Positions 22,690 to 33,967 of a stretch of 64,000 nucleotides of DNA are shown one piece after another. Origin of the DNA: Kitagawia praeruptora (lineage: Eukaryota > Streptophyta > Magnoliopsida > Apiales > Apiaceae); assembly GCA_037693485.1 (NCBI GenBank), contig CM075353.1, positions 103,312,501-103,376,500 of the forward strand. The letters run 5' to 3'. The translations under genes were made by a program, and so were the position numbers. The notes below the pieces were generated by a model that was not told the origin of the DNA, ran no database searches, and saw only the letters and a list, made by a program, of their open reading frames with translations. The first letter of the stretch is position 1. Each line of letters begins with the position of its first letter.

Positions 22690-23065
22690 ATGTCGAACCT
22701 TACAATCAAAGAGAAGAATCTCCATCTCTTAGAGAAAAGAGACATATTTAGCTATACTCGTGAAGAGTTTGATGCTTTCGACTGGGAAAGACAACTTGAG
22801 ACTCTCTGGTTGCAGATGGATGCAGGTCTCGAAGAAATCGAGAAGGAAAAACCTGCAAAAGTGATCGACATCGATGCTGCCCTCCAAGCAACATTAGCAT
22901 GGCTTTCATCTAAGGCATCCTCATCCAACTCCATCAACCATTGTTAATGAATATGTCACCAAAAATAACCTTATCCCTGTCAACTTCCACCCAAACAAAG
23001 TGGCAAAGATGGGATCTGGGATGGCTACTAACAATGGAGTGGATTGGTCTTTTATTTCCTGTTGA
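22690..23065 (+). CDS. Opposite-strand small ORF of element B (85 aa, possibly longer)
   Basis: An ATG at 22690 in a gene-like context (ACAACAATGTCG, long A/C-rich leader) opens 85 codons ending at 22947. Another frame continues without stops from about 22930 to a TGA at 23063-23065, so the original product may have been about 125 residues before a frameshift. The 85-residue part is Glu/Lys-rich and predicted helical. It occupies the same place and orientation as the 89-codon ORFs of C and A. Sequence similarity is weak at best (both have an Asp-rich turn followed by DAALQA or AALIQV in one frame). A TATA-like box lies about 95 bases upstream, and AATGAAGAA near 23130 could be a poly(A) signal. 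No known domain. Confidence 0.5.
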
Positions 23066-23405
23066 ATAGATTAGTAGATAGAGAACAAAAAAAATGTAAT
23101 CTTTGAATGTAATCTCTTTCTTATTATCAATGAAGAATTTAGTTTCTCTATTCTATTCAATGTTTTCCTGATTTATCATGTTATCTGAGAATAAATATGA
23201 GGACTAATTAAAGTGATCACATTATCAGGAGTTCAATAACATTAATCATAGCTTGAATCAGGAAATTGAGATAAAACGAAGACAGTTAGATTCTGAACAA
23301 AATACTGATGATCGAATCGTTGCATCAGGATTCGACGTTGACCACTGTCAGGATTGACTTTCCATCAGTATTTGCAAGTTGTCAGTATCTAATGACTTCT
23401 TTCTC
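23066..23405. other. Non-coding spacer between small ORF and pol tail of element B
   Basis: No coding potential seen. It holds a probable 3' flank of the small ORF and a run of ATCAGGAT / ATACTGATG / CATCAGTAT motifs (23220-23395), the same motif family found in the LTRs and spacers of A and C. Confidence 0.5.
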
Positions 23406-23576
23406 TCAAGTACTGCCATAGTTTACCATTCCAAGTTCATTCACCAACTTTGTAAAAGTAGTCTCAGGTAATGGCTTGGTGAATATATCAGCTAACTGTT
23501 GATCAGTAGGAACAAAATGAAGTTCAATTGTTCCTTCCAGTACTTGTTCTTGCTCCCCCTCAACATTTGCATTATT
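23406..23576 (-). pseudogene. RNase H C-terminal tail of element B pol, joined across a deletion
   Basis: About 45 codons matching the last residues of copia RNase H (GTIELHFVPTDQQLADIF, then TTFTKLVNELGM) and ending in a stop at 23406-23408. They are joined directly to the integrase-RT linker at a GAGGGGGAGC tract (23552-23561 on plus as its complement). The whole RT domain and most of RNase H, present in element C as about 1.6 kb, are absent. The joined frame differs from that of the integrase part, which ends at 23577. Confidence 0.85.
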
Positions 23577-25010
23577 TTAGTCATCATCAGTAACAGGTGT
23601 TCGATCAGGAATTGATCGATCATCAGGATCTGACAGAGTATCAGTATCTGACATGACTTCATCAGAATTCTTGGTAGCTTCATTTGCAAAAATCAAACTA
23701 TCATGAGAGTCTTCTTTTATGCATGTTATCTTCCTATCATCAAAAGATACATTAATAGACTCCATGACTGTCTTTGTTCTTAGATTGTAGACTTTAAAGG
23801 CTCTTGTTGTTGGATAGCCAATAAAGATGGCCTCATCAGCTTTTGTCTCAAATTTTCCTAGCTGTTCTGGATGAGGTCTTAGAACAAAGCACTTGCAACC
23901 AAACACATGTAAATGCTTCAAACTTGGCTTCTTTTCCTTAATCATCTAATAAGGAGTTACACCATGTCTGTTGATTAGAGTGATGTTCTGAGTGTAGCAT
24001 GCTGTGTTGACTGCTTCTGCCCAGAAATATGTAGGTAGTTTAGCTTCCTCCAACATAGTTCTGCCAGCTTCAATAAGAGTTCTGTTCTTTCTTTCAACTA
24101 CTCCATTTTGCTGAGGTGTGCCAGGAGCAGAGAATTGTTGAACTATTCCTTTGTATTTGCAGAACTCTTCCATTGCTGAATTCTTGAATTCAGTCCCATT
24201 ATCACTTCTCAGAATCTTGACTTTGTATTTTGTGCCAGTTTCGATAAGTCTCACATGGTCCAGCAGTATTTCAGCAGTTTCATCTTTTCTGTGCAGAAAA
24301 TAAACCCAGGTAAATCTAGTATATTCATCAACAATGACTAGAGTATACCTTTTCTTACTGATGGACATAATATTCACTGGTCCAAACAAGTCAAGGTGTA
24401 GCATGTGATATGGTTCATCAATTGAGGATTCAGATTTACTCTTGAATGATGTCCTTCTCTGTTTAGCCTTCTGACAAGCATCACAGAGTCCATCAGGAGT
24501 ATATAGAGCCTTTGGTAATCCTCTTACCAAGTCTTTCTTAACCAACTCATTTATATTGTTGAAGTTGAGATGAGAAAGCTTCTTATGCCAATTCCAACTT
24601 TCATCTACAGAAGCTTTACTGATGAGGCATGTAGTTGGATTTTCAGTATTAGTGTGAATGCTGGCTTCATAAATGTTACCATGTCTTTGACCTGTTAATG
24701 CAACCTTTCCTGAAGATTTGCTGATAACTTCAAAATTAGTATCATTGAAATTGACACGATAACCTCTGTCTGTGATTTGACTGACACTTAACAGATTGTG
24801 CTTGAGTCCTTTCACCAGAGCTACTTTTTCAATGATGACATTTCCAATTACAATACTGCCATATCCCAAAGTTTGTCCAATGTTGCCATCTCCATAAGAC
24901 ACAATTGGGCCAGCCTTCTCCTCAAATTCTGATAGCAAGGTTTTGTCTCCAGTCATGTGCACAGAGCATCCACTATCCATGACTAACACATTTTTCTTTT
25001 TACCCTGCAA
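23577..25010 (-). pseudogene. pol N-terminal half of element B (protease and integrase)
   Basis: The frame opens at TTGCAGGGT (25010) without an ATG. It encodes the protease (VMDSGCSVHMTG), the pre-integrase zinc-binding region (WHKKLSHLNF, CDACQKAK) and an integrase core with all three acidic residues recognisable (LDLFGPV, SDNGTEF, NGVVERKN). A stop at 23946-23948 replaces a Glu codon of the other families, and the same frame continues to 23577 through the integrase C-terminal region. RT and most of RNase H are deleted, so the element cannot copy itself. Confidence 0.9.
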
Positions 25011-25027
25011 TCAAAATCACAAAGAAC

Positions 25028-27314
25028 TCAGTTATAATTTTTAAGAACCCACACTTGTTGGGTTCTCTTTTCATGCAATTTAACATTTTTAGCAGCAGAA
25101 GATTTTCTTGTAAAGACACCTTCATCAGGATTAAGTCCATCAGAATTAATCTTTTTCTTAACAGATGCATGATTAGTATTCAAGTTCTTTGTTTTTCCAA
25201 AATTTGCACTTTTATTGAACTTAGGCAAAGGCTCATAATAATTATAGTACAAATAATGGTATTCTTCACATGTATAAATAGAATGCCATTTACTGCCACA
25301 ATGGAAACAAGGATTCTGTGGTTTATAGAATACTGATTTATTCCTAATGTCAGACTTAGGAACTACAGTTGGCTTCTTTTTACTCCTCCTGCAATCAATA
25401 GCATACTTTTCTTGGTGCATTTGGAATATACTTATAATTATTCTCCTTGTTTATTCCAACTTTACCATTCCTGTTCCTTTTGACAGTTGGAACTCTCTTC
25501 CTATCTGTTACATCACAGATTCTATCCCTTAATTGTTTCTTGGACAAAAGACCTACATTTTTGTTTTTGACAGTTCTAGACTCAGAATGATGTGTAGAAG
25601 TAGATCCCTTTTCTGAAGTAGATTTGGGAATTTCTGGATACACATAATTAACAGGTTTTAATTTGGTTTTAGTACTGTCTGTAACATATCTGTAGGTTTT
25701 TGGATTTGTTGAGTCATCAACTATAACTCTTCCCGGATTAGATGAAACAACCTTTTCTTTGTCCTTTTTCTCATTCTCTGGCTTAAAACCTAGACACTCT
25801 TTCCAATTTTTATCAGTAATAATTTCATGAGTTTTTGTACCAGAATGTGTCCAGGTTCTGAGTTTTTCATTTGCCTCTTTAAGTTGCATTTCAAGTTCAT
25901 TACATTTAAACTCTGTTTCAAGTTTCATGTGTTTAGCATTATCACATTCTGCTTGAACTTCCTGCAAGAAAATTAACTCGGCTTCTAGATGATCATTTCT
26001 CTTAACAACCTCTGCCATTTCAGATTTTATTCTAGTATTTTCAAGAGATTGACTCCTAAAACTAATATGCAGAGATTTTAAAAAAGATCTTAGCTCAGAG
26101 ACATTATTAGTATCAAAATCAAACAAAACTTCAGATACCTTATTTTCACCAGCAGAAGTCTCATCAGTTTTAGCCATCAAAGCATAATTCTTTTTTTCTT
26201 CTTCAGAGTCAGATGATGAGTCCATCCAATCCTTGCTTGAAGAAATGAGAGCTTTGGTTTTGGTCTTCTTGCACTCAGTTGCAAAATGACCCATTCCATC
26301 ACAGTTATAGCATCTGATTTTTGACTTGTCAAATTTGCTGCTTTTACATTCTTTCTTCTTGTACCTGTCTTTGTCAGCATTGAAGGTTTTCTTCTGAAAT
26401 CTCCCTTGCTTCCTAGCCTTTCTGAACTTCATCTTTTTGAAGCCCTTGACTATCATAGGAACCATTTCCATCATATCAGAATCAGTAGAGTCATCATCAG
26501 TATCAGGATCAGACTTAGTATCAGTATCTGATGATGAGTCATCAAGAATTGACTCTTCCACTCTACTCTTTCTGTTAGTAACCTCCTCAGCTTTTCCCTT
26601 TGATTTTGATTCAACATTCAAAGCAACAGCTTTTGCTTTGACATTTTTCTTGTTCTTCCTCTGTTGAACCTCAAGATCATGGGTTCTTAGCATCCCATAG
26701 ACTTCATCAAGAGACAGCATCTTCAAATCATATTGATGCCTTATGATTGAAGCTTGAGTATCCCACTCCTCAGTTAAAGCTCTGAGAAACTTGGTATTTG
26801 AGTCCTCTGGATCATACTCTTTGCCAACTAGTGATAGATTGTTCAGTAGAGTCAAGAATCTATCATACATATCAGTAAGGCTTTCATCAGATTTAGCATC
26901 GAACTGCTCATACTCCTGAATCAACAGAGCCCTTCTGTTTCTTTTGATAGATTCAGTACCTTGGCATTGAGTTTCAAAAGTATCCCAAATTTCCTTTGCA
27001 GTCTTGCATGCTATTACCCTGTTAGACATGACATTATCAAGACTGTTATGCAAAATATTTTTTACCTTTGCATCTTTGAGTACTTGAGCCTTTTTCTCTG
27101 TCGTCCACTCACTCTTTGCCTTAATGACATAGTGTTCAGCAACAGTCTCTGTTCTTGCAACTAGTCTTGTTGGAAGAAATGGTCCATCATTGATCCTGTC
27201 AAGATAGTCAGGATCAGTTGCTTCCAGATACATCATCATTTTCACTTTCCATGTTGGATACTCAGTTTTCTTGAGAATTGGAATTTTGATGCTTTCATAC
27301 TTGCTTGTCGACAT
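25028..27314 (-). pseudogene. gag: gag of element B, frameshifted
   Basis: Starts at the ATG at 27314 (MSTSKYESIKIPILKK), close to the PBS. The copia gag domain (IWDTFETQCQ..., LTDMYDRFLTLLNNL) occupies about residues 1-230. It is followed by an Asp/Ser-rich stretch, a CCHC knuckle (CYNCDGMGHFATEC), a coiled-coil-like region and the conserved NRNGKVGINKENNYKY segment. The frame ends at 25395. The end of gag continues in another frame (25420-25028), where the second knuckle is mostly missing and the last knuckle (CFHCGSKWHSIYTC) is kept. A deletion of about two dozen bases inside knuckle 2 explains both changes. Confidence 0.88.
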
Positions 27315-27349
27315 CTTAAGATCGTTTCTGATTACTATTAATCAGTTTC

Positions 27350-27361
27350 GCTCTGATACCA
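27350..27361 (-). other. Primer-binding site of element B
   Basis: TGGTATCAGAGC on minus, two bases from the 5' LTR; it matches the 3' end of initiator-methionine tRNA. Confidence 0.95.
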
Positions 27362-27363
27362 AT

Positions 27364-27863
27364 TATTGCCCAGTAAATAACAATTGTAGAAGGGGGTTGA
27401 ATACAATTGTATAAGATTTTCGACTTTAACAAATAACACAAGTATGAATCAATAACAGCTTTATTAATTCTGATATAAAACTGTTACAAAACTCTCTTAA
27501 GAAATCCTTATGTTCTTAAGAGCTGCTAGGTTACAAGATAAATTGTATAAGCGATTACTTTAATGTAAAACCTAAACTGTGTTTATATAGAGTACACAGT
27601 TACACTATCAATTACAAGATATTCTAAATCAATTACATATATCTCTGAATGCATATCTTGCATGATAGCTGCATTCCTACAATCTAGGAACCGACATATC
27701 AATCTTCCTTGATCTCTGGTCTGATGAGAATCTTCATGAAATACTGACCAGCTTCTAATCCTGATGATAGTCCAATACTGACGTTGTATTACTGATGACG
27801 TCAGCATCAGTATCTGATCAGTAATGCCCAGATCCTGATCATCACTTGAATCAATATCTAACA
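27364..27863 (-). repeat. 5' LTR of element B (500 bp)
   Basis: Pairs with 16444-16944. Its inner end on plus begins TATTGCCC where the other copy has TGTTGCCC, so the canonical terminal CA of this LTR has become TA, a change after insertion. One G is missing from the G-run. TGACGTCA is at 27796-27803. Confidence 0.96.
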
Positions 27864-27868
27864 CCAGT

Positions 27869-30721
27869 ATTCTATGTACTAACATCTTCAAATTCTAACT
27901 CCTCCTTAGAGTGATCAGAGACTGTAGATGTCTCAATTCTAGCTGATATTGGAAGTACATACAAAGGAACACTAGGATCATTAGGAACTTCATCTGGTAC
28001 ATATGTATCAAGAGATTGCTTTATCATGGCACCTCTTCTGTTAATGATTCCTGCAAGCCTCTCCTTTTGCTTCTGAGCTTTAACTTCTTGCTTTGCATTG
28101 TGATGTGCTAGGTCATTCTTCTGATACATTTTGATGAATGAATAAGTACCAGCATCCATACCTAAATTTTCAGACCAAGATTCAGGAAAAACCTGATCCC
28201 AGAAATCAAATGATGGTTTCCTAATTTTCTCTTCCTCACTATGGAGTTGATCATCCATACCCTCATTCTCACTTTGACTTACTAAAGTCAACACTCTTTC
28301 TACCTCACCTTTTGCCTGGTCAGGAGCCAGCCTCTCTGTTTGTGAATCTAAGTCCATCTTTTCAAGTGTATCACTCAAATTTGGATAAGTGCTCTCATGA
28401 CCTACAGAAAAATAGGGGCTAAAAGGAGTTTTTATACCTGAACTCACATGGAGAGAGGGTTCCTCATTTGGCATGTGGCTTGAGGTTTTCTCCAATGAGT
28501 GAGCTGCTATAATCTCTGAACCCTTACAATCAGCTTCTTTCCTTCCAGAGACTACAGGCTCCAGTATACCACTTTCAGGTTCTTTACTAGACTCTGATGT
28601 CTTCAGTAATACTTCATTAGACACCATAGTTAGTACATCACCGTTTTTAAGTGTTGTTTGCCGAGACTCACCCTCAAGGTGGATAGACTCTGACTGAACA
28701 AAATTTGTTTGATCTTCAGAAAAATCAACCAAAGTCATTCCTCCCATATCATAGGGTATCTCACTTGCATTCTCAGTCATCACAGAAGTCCTTTCAACAT
28801 CAGCTATCACAGCTCCTGAGTCATCCAACCTCTGACTAGATGGTTCTTGTGTTGCAGTGACTGTGATCTGATCTTTCCTACTATTCACCACTGGTGCAAT
28901 AGTATCTTCTGTTGACTGCTTCTCTCTATCTACTTCCTCCAGTTGTTCACCTTGAGCTAAAGCATCTTCAATAATGACATCCTTGTCAAATAAATATGCA
29001 TGAAGTGATTGAAGTGCAACATGCTTCGAGAGTCCAAATTTCTTGACTAATTGTCTTCTGACAGATACATAGAAATACATCTTCATTAAGTCAAGTCTTT
29101 GATGTAGAAGTCCATATTCATCTGGAAATAAAAGTTTTGGTACTCTTTCAACCAAAAAAAAATATAGAACAGGCCTTGACAACTTCACTTTGAGAGAAAT
29201 TAGTCCCATAGCCATTCTGTATGATAACGTAGTTTCCCATGAAGAATCAATATCCATATCTCTATGGTCATTTGCTGACTTGATTGTAGCTTCATTTGTA
29301 GAGACCTGCATGATATTAGTTGGACTAGACTCTGTGTGTATAGGTGACAATTGAATCTTTCTCCTTGTTCTCCTGGTATAGTGAGCAAAAGATTTATCCT
29401 GAGAAGAATCAAGAGGTGTAGACACAGAAGTGATCTTGGGATGAGATCTTTGTTCAATAGACACAGTCTTTTGAGAGACAGTATCCAGTAACTGTTTTCC
29501 CTTTTTATGAACTACAGCCTTTTGGGAGACTGCAGCCTGGCTGTGACTAGGTTTTTCATCTCTTTGTGCTAACAGAGAAAGTTGAATTGCAGCCTTCAAT
29601 TCTGCTCTCTCAGCAAGAGTTAAATCATCATCATCTTCACTAGAATTACTACTACTTGACACAACAAATCTTCTCTTCCTTACAACTGATGTCTTTTGAG
29701 AAACACCAGAGGTTGGTTTCTTTGAAACAATAGGCTGTGGATCAAAATTTGGTTCTTGAATTGTTTCAGAGACTATAATGTTTTGGGCTACTTGGGTAGA
29801 CACAAGTGGGTTCTCCTCCAATTGAGATTCCTGAGCCATTTCACCACAAAAGAAAGAAGAATTTTAGAAAGTAGGAAGATGAGTTCTAAGAATTACCTGA
29901 CAATGATATGGATAATGAATTGCAGGTATTTCATCTAGATTCTTTTCATTGTCCTTCTTTGTAATGTCAGAGAAAATTCTCTTTTGCTGTTCATAAGAAG
30001 AAACACAATGTTTCCTACCAAATCTAGCTTCAACATCAGGAATAAAGTGGTTAATAAACATTTGCATAAATCTATGATAATAAACCATTTTCCTGTTTTG
30101 ATCTCTTAACCCAAGTTTAATACTCATCTGACTTAAGATAATACGACCAATGTTAATTACTCTGTCATAAGGCAAACTATAAGCAATATGTGATGTAACA
30201 GAAGTAATTTGCTGAAAAGAACTACATTTACCAGTAAAACATTTAGCAATTTGATCAAAGTAAAAAGACCATTCCTTTCTAAGAAAAGACCTATTCAACT
30301 GGCTCATGTTGTCTAGAGATCCACTATAACCTAATTCAAACAACATAGTTCTTATATTATCATCAGATGGTACATTCTCATAAATATCAGTAACAGGTAA
30401 GCAAAGTACTGAATTAACAACAGATTCAGTAATGTCAAATGAATCTTGTCCTAAATGTAGAACAATCTTACCTGATTGACTCTGAGTAGAATCAATTACC
30501 TCAGCATTCTCCCAAGCTTGTGAAACAGCTGCTTGATTAATTTGTGGAGATGCTGTCAATGCATAACTTAATGGTCCATACGCCAGAAAGTCCATGATTG
30601 GGTGAAAATCAGATGACACTCCTTCCTTGTTGGTGATAGCTGCTACATGATTGTTTGTCATAAAATCGAAGTCACCAAACTTGAAGGCTACTGATTTAGG
30701 TAATCTTCTCTGAGCTGCCAT
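27869..30721 (-). pseudogene. env-like ORF, N-terminal and middle part, of element A
   Basis: Starts at the ATG at 30719-30721, the same start as in C. The frame ends with a stop at 29864 and continues in the same frame from 29839 to a TAG at 27872, just before the B insertion. The N-terminal domain has the KEWSFYFDQIAKCF motif. The middle has basic KKRRFVV-like patches (VRKRRFVVSSSS), a Ser/Asp stretch, VSQK repeats, and a second helical domain around 29050-29200 that C shares. The rest is acidic. Differences from C are about 5 percent by eye. Function unknown. Confidence 0.82.
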
Positions 30722-31376
30722 TTTTGATCTCAAAAGAACTTGAAAAATTCTTGAAATGGATTAGTGATTTTGAAAAACTCAAGAGTGATTTTTGCTTTAG
30801 AGAATGTAAAATTAGAGAAAGCAATTACATGATTAGAGTTTCAAAACTAATATATTTCACAAATCTTTCAGACCACTATCCCACGTTGACACGTAGATTG
30901 ACAGGTGTCAGTCCCTGAAAAGTGCGGTTACCCACAATTTTTGGAAAATAAAATCCAAAATTGATTTTCATGAAATAAATCAGGGTATAAATAATCAATA
31001 CTGATCAGTTTCCTTTTCCTGTTGACCTCTCATCACAATAATCACAAAACACAATGTGATAATAATTCTCAAATCCTGATGATCACACATGAAATCCTGA
31101 TCAATATCATCCTGATTCCAGAGACTTAATATGGAGTTTCCACGTGGCATTTTTCTTTTATCTGAAAAAGAAATAAACAAATAATCTGAACAAAAATCAA
31201 TTGGTTAGATATATTCAATATTTCTTGAAAACAAGAAATACAGTCACACACAATAATTAGTATCTTACTTCATTAAAACTTCCAAGTGATTGTTCAGCTT
31301 CTTACGTCTTTCTTTAAAAGAAACAGACGCCTTATGCCATTCTTCATAAACCTTTCAATTTCTTTTCTTCTCAACA
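30722..31376. promoter_or_regulatory. Divergent spacer of element A
   Basis: Homologous to 2934-3585 of element C: ACGT-core boxes around 30885-30900, TTCTTGAA sites near both start codons, and AT-rich TATA-like stretches. It lies between the env-like ATG (minus) and the small ORF ATG (plus). No coding potential seen. Confidence 0.45.
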
Positions 31377-31646
31377 ATGCTCCTCAAACCAAAATTCCAT
31401 TCAAACCCATTCTTTAGATCTTTCACGGTCGATGAACATCCTGTTCTTGATCATCTCTTCGAAAAGATGACTCTTCTCATCGAACTAATCATGGATGGAT
31501 TGGTTTCCGATAATATCCAGAGGTTTCTCCTAGAACATCCATCTGTTGGATACAATCTTCCCCTAACCTCCTCAAAACATGAGGATGAAGAATTTGGCCG
31601 AGAGTCTGAGGTTGATCTTGATGGAGATGCTATTCATTTAAGTTAG
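31377..31646 (+). CDS. Opposite-strand small ORF of element A (89 aa)
   Basis: An 89-codon ORF with exactly the same start, stop and length as that of element C (3586-3855). It differs at about 12 residues and has no indel. The core (DEHPVLDHLFE, LIELIM, DNIQRFLLEHPSVGYNL) is unchanged or conservatively changed, and the C-terminus is acidic. By eye, changed codons are about 13 amino-acid-altering to 6 silent, near what relaxed constraint would give, so selection is not demonstrated. Position and orientation are also shared with the ORF of element B. Confidence 0.5.
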   Translation: MLLKPKFHSNPFFRSFTVDEHPVLDHLFEKMTLLIELIMDGLVSDNIQRFLLEHPSVGYNLPLTSSKHEDEEFGRESEVDLDGDAIHLS

Positions 31647-32202
31647 CTGCTCTCATTCAAGTCGCCCAGACAAGGAATCCAAGAGTAGACGAGGCTGTTC
31701 AATCCCCTGATGGATTTCTTGAGATGCTCCTTGTCCTGTACCTCAGAATTCATATCAATAGACAAGTATAGAATTATCAGTAAAAATTAGACAAAAAGAT
31801 GTTGTATTTCATTTCCATATATGTAATGATTTCAATTAATGAAAATACAATTTCTTGTTATCTACTTGTCTTTTGATTATTGAATGATGTATAAATTATC
31901 AGTATGCAAATATTAAAACTTGCTGGTATAGACTTAACACATCACAGAATTAGATTTACACAAAGTAAACGTCAGGATCTGAAACAATTTTCATAATCCT
32001 GATACTGACACAATACTGATGACGTCAGCATCCTGATAACAAATCTAATCCTGATGATTATTAACAAGTCTATCATACTGAAATTTATCAAGGCAAAGTG
32101 TTATAGCTAAAGCATTTAACAATCAAATATAGATCCTGACAAGAATATCAAGTCTATAAGCTAAAAACAACATACCTTGCTACATTTGCAGATGTTAAAG
32201 AT
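31647..32202. other. Non-coding spacer between small ORF and pol of element A
   Basis: Matches 3856-4409 of element C. It includes a possible poly(A) region near 31800-31850 and CCTGAT/ATACTGATG motifs around the TGACGTCA palindrome at 32020-32027. No gene seen. Confidence 0.5.
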
Positions 32203-33956
32203 TTAAAAATTTAACATTCCTAACTCACTTACTAATCTACTGAATGTAGTCTCATCAAGTGGTTTAGTTAGAATATCTGCAAGGTGTTTGTCAGTAGGAA
32301 CAAAATGAAGTTCCACGGTACCATTCTCAATATGTTCTCTAATAAAATGATACCTGACATCTATGTGCTTAGTCCTTGAATGTTGAACTGGATTTTCTGC
32401 AATTTTAATAGCACTAGTATTATCACAAAACATAGGAATATTACTAAGTGTCATACCATAATCCAGCAACTGATTTCTTATCCAAAGAGCATTCCTTTGA
32501 GAAGCAATAGAAATTCCTTTGGAAAGAGCTCCCCCTCAACAGTAGCATTCCTTTGAGAAGCAATAGAAATTCCTTCTGGAGAATCTTCATCATCACTGGA
32601 GAGTATCTCAGAATTCTTCAGATTTTCAAATTCCAATTTGTCATGGCTTTCATCAGTTTGCAGAATTCCAAATTTCTTATCATCAAATGCAACATGAATT
32701 GATTCCATAACAATGTGAGTTCTGAGATTATAAACTTTGAAGGCCTTAGATGCTGAATATCCTAGAAAAATTGCTTCATCCGATTTGGCTTCAAATTTTC
32801 CAAGTTGTTCTGGATGAACTTTTAGGACATAGCATTTGCATCCAAAGATGTGAAAGTATTTCACACTTGGTTTCTTTCCTTTGATCATCTCATAGGGAGT
32901 TTTTCCATGACCATTTACCAAGGTACAGTTTTGAGTGAAACATGCAGTGTTAATAGCTTCTGCCCAAAAGTAGGTCGGAAGTTTTGCATCTGCAAGCATG
33001 GTTCTTGCTGCCTCTATGAGAGTCCTGTTCTTTCTTTCCACTACACCATTCTGTTGAGGTGTACCAGGTGCAGAAAACTGTTGAGTGATTCCATTGTCTG
33101 CACAAAACCCCTCCATTGTAGAATTCTTGAATTCTGTACCATTGTCACTTCTAAGTACTTTAACTTTGTACTTAGAGTTATTCTGAATATTCTTGATAAG
33201 TTCAATGATTTGCTGAGGAGCTTCATCCTTCTTGTGTAGAAAGAACACCCATGTGAACCTTGTGAAATCATCCACTATAACTAGAGCATATCTTTTCTTG
33301 CTGATAGACATAATGTTTACTGGACCAAATAGATCAAGATGTAGCATGTGAAATGGTTCAGTAATTGAATTTTCAGTCTTGCTCTTGAAAGTGGTTCTTC
33401 TTTGCTTTCCAAGCTAACATGCATCACAAAGTCCATCTTGCACAAAATTTGCCTGTGGTAGGCCTCTCACCAAATTGTGCTTAACAAGTTGATTAAGCTT
33501 CTTGAAATTAAGATGTGAGAGCTTCTTGTGCCAATTCCAGCTTTTATCACTTGTTGCTTTGCTGTAGAGACATCTAACAATTCCTTTAGATGTATCACTT
33601 AAGCTGGCTTCATATATGTTACCATGTCTTTGACCAGTTAGAACAATGTCTTCATTCTGCATATTCAAGATTTTGCATCCTTCTCTGTCAAAGATTGATT
33701 TGTAACCTTTATCACCCAGTTGACTTATGCTTAAAAGAGTATGTTTCAAGCCTTCAACCAGTGCTACATTTTCTATGATGACATTCCCCAAAACAATTGA
33801 GCCATATCCCAGAGTTTCTCCTTTGTTGCCATCTCCAAAAGATATTACTGGGCCAGGTTTCCTCTCAAACTTTGTAAGCAGGGACTTCTTTCCAGTCATA
33901 TGTCCAGAGCATCCACTGTCCAAGATAATTGAATGCTTCTTTCCTGTGCCCTGCAA
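32203..33956 (-). pseudogene. pol of element A with RT and most of RNase H deleted
   Basis: The frame opens at TTGCAGGGC (33956, no ATG). Protease (ILDSGCSGHMTG) and the pre-integrase region are present, then a stop at 33414-33416. The same frame resumes through a complete-looking integrase (LDLFGPV, SDNGTEF, NGVVERKN) to 32478. There it is joined to the last 88 codons of RNase H (32203-32469, from MLDYGMTLSN). Compared with C about 1.6 kb is missing, covering the linker, all of RT and the first RNase H acidic residues. The joint carries a 32-bp direct repeat (32488-32519 and 32544-32575) and sits at the GAGGGGGAGC tract (32528-32537). Confidence 0.92.
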
Positions 33957-33967
33957 ACAAAAAGTAA

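Larger units (their letters stand above)
16444..27863 (-). mobile_element. Copia element B, RT-deleted, nested in element A
   Basis: A minus-strand element of about 11.4 kb with LTRs 27364-27863 (5') and 16444-16944 (3') and the perfect target duplication CCAGT (16439-16443 and 27864-27868) in the env-like ORF of A. The LTRs differ by about two substitutions and one G-run indel, so it is young. Order: gag, pol without RT, opposite-strand small ORF, env-like ORFs, repeated polypurine tracts. It is a different family from A/C/F by LTR and protein sequence. Confidence 0.96.

Noticed and set aside
22557..22751. 64-codon plus-strand ORF upstream of the B small ORF
   Set aside because: It runs through the presumed leader in another frame and ends inside the better-supported ORF starting at 22690.
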